Assembly (NCBI GenBank): GCA_963739005.1
Contig: CAVTYQ010000001.1
Location: forward strand, 186,001-250,000
Direction of reading: 5' to 3'
DNA: 64,000 bases
Origin: DASWJZ01 sp963739005
Lineage (GTDB): Bacteria > Pseudomonadota > Alphaproteobacteria > Rhizobiales > Afifellaceae
Notes under the pieces: generated by a model
What the model was told of the DNA's origin: nothing
Seen by the model: the letters and a program-made list of their open reading frames with translations, nothing else
Database searches by the model: none
Program-made: the position numbers and the translations under genes
Part shown: piece after piece, positions 58,475-64,000 of the stretch
How positions within the stretch are numbered: the stretch's first letter is position 1
How the letters are laid out: each line of letters begins with the position of its first letter

Positions 58475-61016
58475 GGACCAGATCCTGCGTCAGCGAGAGT
58501 GGGTGGCCGATTCGCGACCGGTAGAGCTGCAAGTTCTCCATCACCTTCTGAACGTAGTCGCGTGTCTCGTCGAACGGGATGCGCTCGATCCAGTCGATCG
58601 GGTCGGCCTCGCCGCCGCGTGGGTCGCCGTAATCGTGCACCCATTGGAGCGCGCGTCCAGGGCCGGCGTTGTAGCCGACGAAGGTCAGCACGTAGGAGCG
58701 GTTGAGGCCGCCGAGCAGCTCGCCGAGATGGTGTGCGCCGAGGGTGGCGTTGTAGAGCGGATCGGTCGTCAGGCGCTGCTGGGAGAAGGGAATACTCGCG
58801 TTGCGCGCCGTGGCGCGGGCGGTCGCCGGCATGAGCTGCATCAGTCCGAGCGCGCCGGCATGGCTGACGACGGTGTGGTTGAACCCGCTTTCCTGGCGCA
58901 CGACGGCGTAGACGAGGGCGCGGTCGACCGCGTCGGGCGTGCGCAGGTCGACGGGAACGCCGAAGAAGAGCGCCGGCAGACACGCCACCTTGAGGCCGCG
59001 TTCCTCGGCCTCGGCGGCCGCCTGGCTTCCGGCCTCCGGCCGCCCGATCCGTCGTGCGAGCGTAGTGAGAAGGGCGACCTCGCCCGGCGTGTCGACGTTC
59101 TCGCCGAGCGCAGCAAGGAAGGGGAAGGCCATGTCGCTGTGACCCGCGGCAGCGAGAAGCCGCACGACCTTCACCATCTGGCGCTCGGAGAAGCGGATGC
59201 GGTCGAGCGCCGACGGCCGCGGCAGGCGCTCGAACCCCGTCGTGACGATACCGAGCTTTTCGCGCGCGAGCTGGCCATAGAACGTGCCGCCAAAACGTGC
59301 CGCCTCGACATAATCGAGATGCGCGGCGGCAGGGCGGTTCTGCGCTTCGTGCGTCCGCCCCAGCCAATAAGAGGCGCGCGCCTGCGTTCGCGGCAGGGTC
59401 GCCAGCGTGTGGAGCTCACGGAAATGCGGCTCGGCAAGATTGGGTTCGCGCAGGAACCGCAGCGCGATCCATCCGGCGTGGAACGCGGCTTCGACGCGCT
59501 CGGTCTCGCCGTCCGGCTGTCCGGCGGCGACGATACGATAGGCAAGGTCCGGCGTGCCGCTGTCGAGGAGTGCGCGCGCGAGATCCTGCCGCTCCCCCCA
59601 CCAGATATCGCCATCGCCGGAAAGATCGAGGTCAGGCCGCGCTTCAAGCAGGAACCGCGCCGCCTCGATCGGCTGGCCGGAGCGCAGGAGCTGGTGCGCT
59701 CGGGCGAAGATATAGAGCGGGTCGCCGAAGAACTTCGGCGCGACTGCCTCGAGCCGGTGCGCCGCATCCTTCTTGCGGTCGAGGACGGCGATGACCGCGT
59801 CGGCGAGGTCCGAGTAGCCAGGGCCGAGAAGCTCCGCCTGCGCATCCGCGTCTGCTGACCGCTCGCGCAGCACCAGGCGGCGAAAGCGGTAGATGTGATC
59901 TTCCGGCGTCAGCGTTGCGCCGAAGCGCGCGAGCATGGACGCGGTCTGCCCGGGAGCGAGCGACCAGTTGCGCCAAAGATCGCGAATGATCGGCTCCGCC
60001 TCCGCGTTGCGGCCGGCGTCGCGAAGCGCCGCGGCGAGCGCGAGCCGGCCTCCGACGGTCAGCGGCTCGACGAGATGGTAGAAGGCGAGAACCGGCTCGC
60101 CGCTTGGACCCTGCGCATGAAACGCCTGCTCGGCGCGAAGCTGCAGCCTCTCCGGCTCGGGCCAGCCTTGGTGCGTCTGCAAGACCTTGATGATCTCCGG
60201 TGCCGACATGCCGGAGTCAGACTGGCGCGCGATCAGCCAATCGACGAGCGCTGGCACCATCGGATTGTCGTGGGCGGCCGCGACCTGACGCGCGTCGGCG
60301 TAGCGGCCGTCGTTGACGGCATCGAGCGCCGCGCGAAGGGCGAAATCCGGCTTGAAGCCGTAGAACTGCGTCGCCAGGAACTTCGCCGCCTCCTCCGCTG
60401 TGATCTCGGGGCGCGGGCGCGGCAGGGGCGCGCTGTTGTCTTCGGTTGCTTGTGCGGCGTCCGCGCCCCCGGACGCGGCATCGTCCGCTGCCGCGGCGTC
60501 GGTGGCGGCGGTCGCGTCTCCGGTGGCGTCGGCCGGCGGCGCGGCCGAGTCGGCGGCGTCGCCCGGCGGCTGGTCCGGTGTCGCTACCGTGGTGTCGGCA
60601 GCCTGATCTGCCGCGGGCTGGTCCGCGAGCGGTTGATCTGCCGCTGCGTCCGTTGGCGCTTGGTCGGCGGTCGGCTGGTCCGCCGGGGCCGTCGGCGTCT
60701 GGTCGGCGACGGGCGGCCCGGCCTGATCGCTTGAAGCCGGCTCCTCGCCCCCGGGCCTTGGCCGCGGAACGGGCGCGCCGGACAGGTCGCCGGCGGCGGC
60801 GGACTTCGGCGCTTGTGGCGTCGCATCCTTGGCCGCCGCAGCCTTCACCTGCTCCGGGCGCGGACGTGGAAGGCGTGCGCCGTCGGCCATCGCCGGCGGT
60901 GGCTGAAGCGACAGCACCAACATTGCCGCCGCGAAAGCGGCAGAGCAGCGGAGCTGGCCTATCTGGCGGAACGCGGTCACGGTTGAATCAGGATCATCTC
61001 GGCGTGACTTTAACAT
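58455..61016 (-). CDS. slt: Soluble lytic murein transglycosylase
   Basis: An 853-residue periplasmic enzyme that cleaves peptidoglycan glycan strands with 1,6-anhydro ring formation. A signal peptide (about 26-45, ending AMADG) is followed by a roughly 150-residue Ala/Asp/Pro/Gln-rich disordered linker with ADQP repeats and PRPRP blocks. A long all-helical superhelical domain comes next, then the SLT catalytic domain (about 695-815) with catalytic Glu in VRQESGFN, HAGALGLMQLMPATAR and FVGYNAGPGRALQW. The low-complexity insert makes it about 200 residues longer than E. coli Slt70. slt-dapA-smpB order is common in alphaproteobacteria; slt is divergent from dapA here. Confidence 0.93.
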   Translation of the reverse strand: MLKSRRDDPDSTVTAFRQIGQLRCSAAFAAAMLVLSLQPPPAMADGARLPRPRPEQVKAAAAKDATPQAPKSAAAGDLSGAPVPRPRPGGEEPASSDQAGPPVADQTPTAPADQPTADQAPTDAAADQPLADQPAADQAADTTVATPDQPPGDAADSAAPPADATGDATAATDAAAADDAASGGADAAQATEDNSAPLPRPRPEITAEEAAKFLATQFYGFKPDFALRAALDAVNDGRYADARQVAAAHDNPMVPALVDWLIARQSDSGMSAPEIIKVLQTHQGWPEPERLQLRAEQAFHAQGPSGEPVLAFYHLVEPLTVGGRLALAAALRDAGRNAEAEPIIRDLWRNWSLAPGQTASMLARFGATLTPEDHIYRFRRLVLRERSADADAQAELLGPGYSDLADAVIAVLDRKKDAAHRLEAVAPKFFGDPLYIFARAHQLLRSGQPIEAARFLLEARPDLDLSGDGDIWWGERQDLARALLDSGTPDLAYRIVAAGQPDGETERVEAAFHAGWIALRFLREPNLAEPHFRELHTLATLPRTQARASYWLGRTHEAQNRPAAAHLDYVEAARFGGTFYGQLAREKLGIVTTGFERLPRPSALDRIRFSERQMVKVVRLLAAAGHSDMAFPFLAALGENVDTPGEVALLTTLARRIGRPEAGSQAAAEAEERGLKVACLPALFFGVPVDLRTPDAVDRALVYAVVRQESGFNHTVVSHAGALGLMQLMPATARATARNASIPFSQQRLTTDPLYNATLGAHHLGELLGGLNRSYVLTFVGYNAGPGRALQWVHDYGDPRGGEADPIDWIERIPFDETRDYVQKVMENLQLYRSRIGHPLSLTQDLVRGGPQG

Positions 61017-61116
61017 GGCAGGCAGCCGGCGGCTTCTCCCGCCCCGGCTGCCGGGGGTTCTGCTTGCCCTTGCCGCGAGCCGTCACTATCGTCGCCGCGC
61101 GAAAGGACGAAGAGCC

Positions 61117-61995
61117 ATGTTCAGAGGGTCGATCCCGGCGCTGGTTACGCCCATGCGCAACGGCTCCATCGACGAGGAAGCGTTCCGCGCCTTCGTCGAA
61201 TGGCAGATCGCCGAGGGATCGCACGGACTGGTCCCGGTCGGGACCACCGGCGAGTCCCCGACGCTTTCGCACGAGGAGCATCGCCGCGTCGTAGAGATTT
61301 GCGTGGAGGTCGCGGCGAAGCGCGTTCCGGTCATTGCCGGCGCTGGCTCGAACTCCACCAGGGAGGCGATCGACCTCGCGAAGCACGCCGAGCAGGCCGG
61401 GGCCGACGCCGTGCTCGTGGTCACACCCTATTACAACAAGCCGAACCAGCGCGGCCTCTACGCGCATTTCCGCGATGTCGCCGAGGCGATCAAGCTTCCG
61501 CTCATCATCTACAACATCCCGCCGCGCTCGGTCGTCGACATGAGCCCGAAGACGATGGGCAAGCTCTTCCGCGACTGCGACAACATCGTCGGCGTGAAGG
61601 ATGCGACCGGCAATCTCACGCGCGCCAGTCTGCAGCGGCATCGTATGGGACCTGAGTTCGTCCAATTGTGTGGCGACGACGCGATTACGCTCGGCTTCAT
61701 GGCGCATGGCGGGCACGGCTGCATCTCGGTCACCGCGAACGTCGCGCCGAAGCTCTGCTCGGAGTTTCAGACGGCGTGCCTGGCCGGCGACTTCAAGACG
61801 GCGCTCGGCTATCAGGACCGGCTGATGCCGCTCCACCGCGCGCTCTTCCTCGATCCGAGCCCGGCGCCGGCGAAGTTCGCCCTGTCGCTGCTCGGCAAGA
61901 TGCAGGCGGACGTGCGCTCGCCCATCGTGTCGGTCGGCTCCGACACGCGCGAAGAGGTCGAGTTTGCGCTGCGCTATGCGGGCCTTCTGAACTGA
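61117..61995 (+). CDS. dapA: 4-hydroxy-tetrahydrodipicolinate synthase
   Basis: A 292-residue TIM-barrel aldolase joining pyruvate and aspartate semialdehyde for lysine and diaminopimelate synthesis. It has PALVTPMRNGSIDEEAF, GTTGESPTLSHEEH, VTPYYNKPNQRGLYAHF (catalytic Tyr), YNIPPRSVVDM (Arg), and the Schiff-base Lys in VGVKDATGNLTR. ATG at 61117 follows AAAGGACGA; frame codons further up oppose slt. It precedes smpB by 4 bp. Confidence 0.96.
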   Translation: MFRGSIPALVTPMRNGSIDEEAFRAFVEWQIAEGSHGLVPVGTTGESPTLSHEEHRRVVEICVEVAAKRVPVIAGAGSNSTREAIDLAKHAEQAGADAVLVVTPYYNKPNQRGLYAHFRDVAEAIKLPLIIYNIPPRSVVDMSPKTMGKLFRDCDNIVGVKDATGNLTRASLQRHRMGPEFVQLCGDDAITLGFMAHGGHGCISVTANVAPKLCSEFQTACLAGDFKTALGYQDRLMPLHRALFLDPSPAPAKFALSLLGKMQADVRSPIVSVGSDTREEVEFALRYAGLLN

Positions 61996-61999
61996 GGCG

Positions 62000-62473
62000 A
62001 TGGCGAAGAAGGACGAGTCCGGCCGCAAGACGATCGCCGTAAACCGCAAGGCCCGCTTCAACTATCAGATCGGCGAGACCTTCGAGGCCGGCATCCAGCT
62101 TGCCGGCACGGAGGTGAAGAGCCTCAGGGCGAACAAGGCGACGATTGCGGAATCCTACGTCAGTCCGGAGCGTGGCGAGATCTGGCTCGTCAACGCGACG
62201 ATCCCGGAATACTTGCAGGCCAACCGCTTCAACCACGAGCCGCGCCGGCCGCGGAAGCTGCTCCTGCACAAGCGGCAGATCGAAAAGCTGATGGGCGGCG
62301 TCGACCGTGAGGGCATGACGATCGTGCCGCTCAAACTCTATTTCAACGAGCGCGGCCGGGCGAAGGTCGAGATCGCGCTCGCGCAAGGCAAGAAGCTCCA
62401 CGACAAGCGCGAGACCGAGAAGAAGCGCGACTGGCAGCGCGAAAAGGGAAGGCTGCTACGGGAGAAGGGGTAG
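62000..62473 (+). CDS. smpB: SsrA-binding protein
   Basis: A 157-residue RNA-binding protein that loads tmRNA onto stalled ribosomes. It has AVNRKARFNYQIGETFEAGIQLAGTEVKSLRANKATIAESYV, EPRRPRKLLLHKRQIEKLMG, LKLYFNERGRAKVEIALAQGKKLHDKRETEKKRDWQREKGRLLR; the basic tail enters the decoding site. Standard length and the usual dapA-smpB pairing. Confidence 0.96.
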   Translation: MAKKDESGRKTIAVNRKARFNYQIGETFEAGIQLAGTEVKSLRANKATIAESYVSPERGEIWLVNATIPEYLQANRFNHEPRRPRKLLLHKRQIEKLMGGVDREGMTIVPLKLYFNERGRAKVEIALAQGKKLHDKRETEKKRDWQREKGRLLREKG

Positions 62474-62727
62474 TCAGGCGGCGTCACGCTGTAGTTCGCC
62501 GGCGGCCTGCATCTCGCGGCGCAGCCATTCGGGAGCGATGTCGAAGCCGTTCGGCCAAGTTAGTGCTCCAAAATCAAGGAACACCCTCGCGAAGTAGTCC
62601 GAGTCTCTGAGCGGCTCGAGCAGTGGTCCCGGCTCATTCACGAGGGCGGTGAAGTCGTGCTCTCCAAACAACTCGTCCGAGAAACGAATTCGGAGTCGGT
62701 GGGGCCCAAATTCCTGACGTCAGTCAC
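62474..62727 (-). pseudogene. DUF2442 domain protein, frameshifted as read
   Basis: The C-terminal 65 residues (LVNEPGPLLEPLRDSDYFARVFLDFGALTWPNGFDIAPEWL) are a clear DUF2442 protein. Its N-terminus is split: a GTG start at 62727 gives VTDVRNLGP in one frame, while HRLRIRFSDELFGEHDF continues in another, with the break at the GGGCCCC run (about 62703-62708). One extra C there would give a complete protein of about 84 residues. DUF2442 proteins often pair with DUF4160 partners in antitoxin-toxin-like cassettes. The GTG overlaps the DUF4160 stop by 8 bp. It converges with smpB. Confidence 0.7.
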
Positions 62728-62914
62728 CTTTATCATCGTCGAGACCCGGAATGCGCTCTAAGGGCTCGCTTCTTCGAGCCCGGTTCCAGTTGTCGAGCAA
62801 TTGCTCTCGGTTCAGTGCCGTCCATTCCCGTACCAACCGCGCGGCGGCCGGTGGAAGCCGTCCTTCTATCACCTCGCCAAATTCGATGGAAACATTTGCC
62901 TCGTCTTCGTCCAA
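62720..62914 (-). pseudogene. DUF4160 domain protein remnant, N-terminal part missing
   Basis: Sixty-four residues read like the C-terminal half of DUF4160 proteins (FGEVIEGRLPPAAARLVREWTALNREQLLDNWNRARRSEPLE). The N-terminal half, which usually carries the PPHFH-type motif, is absent: in frame a stop lies only 24 bases upstream of the TTG at 62914, and the neighbouring gene ends at 62959. So the gene is cut at its 5' end and is probably non-functional. It precedes the DUF2442 gene in the order usual for this pair. Confidence 0.65.
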
Positions 62915-62958
62915 CGGAGCGGACTGGCAAGGTCGTCACGCAACCTTGGTCGAGGACC

Positions 62959-64000
62959 TCAGACGGCCGCTTCGATTTTTTTGAGCGTTGCGCGAAGCTT
63001 CGCCAGGTCGGCGTGGCGGGTGTCAAGGTCCGGCCGCAGCGCCGCCGCGCGGTAGTCGCGCAGGACCTCCAGCGAACGTATCAACACGGGAAGCGGCGGG
63101 CCGCTCGCGGTGATCCCTTGGAGATGCGCCGCGTCGAGATCGCCGGCGGGGGCGACGATGAAGCGGGAGACCAGCTGGTCGTGATGCTGAACAGCCGTGC
63201 GCGCGAAGAGGTCGCAGACCTCGAGGAAGAGACGCGCGTTCCGCTGGAACCAATCTTTTCCGCAATGCTCGTCGGCGAGCGGCAGCAGCTCGTCGAGCAG
63301 GTTCCGGTGAGTCATGCAGTCCCGAAGCCGTGCCTGGTCCGAGGGCGGCATGAAGAGCATCTTGTCGACGAGGAGACCGGCATAATAGGTGTCGCTCGCG
63401 CGGCAGAGCCCGAGGAGAAGGTCGATCTCGTTGATACCGGAGAAGTCGCCGGCGTTGGCGCCGCGATAGACTTGGCGGCCGACGTGATAGGGCTTGTAGT
63501 AGGGCCGGACGCTATAGAAGAAGCGGTCGACATCGAGATCGGCGAAGAGCCGGTCGTTGGCACGAACGACATCGTGTAGCCCGTCCTTGGCCGCCTCGAA
63601 GAGGACGTCGGCCACCGGGCTCGATACGCCAAGCGGCACGACGCGGGCGAGCGCGTCGGCGGTCCGCTGAAAACCTAGAATGCCGCGGGTGTTCTCGTCA
63701 ATGAAGAGGAACTCGTCGGCGAGCGCGGTGAAGCTCTTGCGGAGCCCTGCCACTGCGAGATTGTGGGTGGCGAGATGCGCGGTGGCGAAGCGCGGCGCCA
63801 TACCGATCGACGCGCCGACGTGGAGGGCCAGCGACGAGGCCTCGGCAAAGGGCGAGCGCTGGTCGCGGTCGGGATTGGTGAGCTCGTGGCGGCGGAGCGC
63901 GCCCATATAGAGCCCGACGTTGCCGAGCACGCCGAAAGCGCTCTCGAAGCCTTCGCCCGTGTTTCCCTCGTGCCAGAGATCGACGACAAGCCCGTGCCCT
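62959..64000 (-). CDS. PrnB-like (DUF1864) family protein, C-terminal part, runs off the right edge
   Basis: About 347 residues are visible and the frame stays open to the window end, so the start lies outside. The sequence resembles the DUF1864 / monodechloroaminopyrrolnitrin synthase PrnB family of haem-fold, dioxygenase-like proteins (AFGVLGNVGLYMGALRRHEL, RPYYKPYHVGRQVYRGANAGDFSGINEIDLLLGLC, YYAGLLVDKMLFMPPSDQARL). The fold is related to tryptophan and indoleamine dioxygenases; the substrate here is unknown and nothing nearby suggests pyrrolnitrin synthesis. A candidate haem His lies in the visible part (several, such as THRNLLDE) but cannot be fixed. Confidence 0.72.
   Translation of the reverse strand, partial: GHGLVVDLWHEGNTGEGFESAFGVLGNVGLYMGALRRHELTNPDRDQRSPFAEASSLALHVGASIGMAPRFATAHLATHNLAVAGLRKSFTALADEFLFIDENTRGILGFQRTADALARVVPLGVSSPVADVLFEAAKDGLHDVVRANDRLFADLDVDRFFYSVRPYYKPYHVGRQVYRGANAGDFSGINEIDLLLGLCRASDTYYAGLLVDKMLFMPPSDQARLRDCMTHRNLLDELLPLADEHCGKDWFQRNARLFLEVCDLFARTAVQHHDQLVSRFIVAPAGDLDAAHLQGITASGPPLPVLIRSLEVLRDYRAAALRPDLDTRHADLAKLRATLKKIEAAV

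Overview
The window is high-GC, densely packed chromosomal DNA from an alphaproteobacterium, most likely of the order Hyphomicrobiales (Rhizobiales). Pointers are a Porin_2/Omp2-type outer-membrane porin, a DUF2865 secreted protein, an Irr-type iron control element, the cysS/citramalate-synthase neighbourhood, class II DAHP synthase, SqdB sulfolipid synthesis and slt-dapA-smpB synteny. No rRNA, CRISPR array, transposase, integrase or phage genes were seen. Three tRNAs (Glu-TTC, Gln-CTG, Ser-GCT) are present, all with encoded CCA.

Layout. 1-8.6 kb is a hexuronate (glucuronate) utilisation locus: a sugar-type oxidoreductase fragment, D-mannonate dehydratase (frameshifted as read), a GntR/FCD repressor, a divergent TRAP transporter (dctP, dctQ, dctM), glucuronate isomerase and fructuronate reductase, with a candidate operator between the two arms. 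8.6-13 kb is a mixed stretch of small genes: an unknown protein, a secreted His/Trp-rich protein, tRNA-Glu, glyoxalase I, a sirtuin, a double cold-shock protein, DUF192 and a lone TatA. 13-16.7 kb holds a TPP riboswitch driving the thiamine ABC transporter thiBPQ. 17-22.4 kb carries DAHP synthase, dienelactone hydrolase, DgkA, NAD synthetase and DUF2865. 22.5-24.8 kb carries CreA, an iron-uptake pair (cupredoxin plus FTR1 permease) behind an Irr box, and a secreted Kazal-type protein. 25-29 kb is a translationally coupled cysS-gfa-gfa-cimA operon whose first gfa copy is frameshifted.

29-42 kb contains a LOG-family enzyme, an envelope LysM protein with 14 Ala/Ser/Gly/Glu repeats, a Cys-rich ArsR regulator coupled to an Atm1-type exporter, psd-pssA for phosphatidylethanolamine (pssA frameshifted as read), an orphan sugar-binding protein, a split CYTH/CHAD pair, and a divergent pair of CHASE2 adenylate cyclase and FecR-domain protein. 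42-52.4 kb holds two DHA2-type MFS exporters, Ppx/GppA phosphatase, rlmE, a toxin-antitoxin-like pair (DUF7662-like antitoxin with a VapB-like tail, plus PIN toxin) behind three phased repeats, then guaB, MAPEG, rsmB and a GST. 52.6-64 kb carries a Sel1-like protein, Fe-dependent alcohol dehydrogenase, tRNA-Ser, sqdB, the porin, a hydrolase, slt, dapA, smpB, a decayed DUF4160/DUF2442 pair and a PrnB-like gene that runs off the right edge.

Four genes (manD, gfa copy 1, pssA, DUF2442) are each broken by what looks like a one-base indel. Correcting it restores family motifs in manD and pssA. Because pssA is normally important, consensus errors are at least as likely as real decay. The strongest candidates for new biology are the DUF7662-like/PIN module with its phased operator, the CHASE2 cyclase/FecR pair, the Cys-rich ArsR-Atm1 unit and the regulated small HHWWWH-motif secreted protein.
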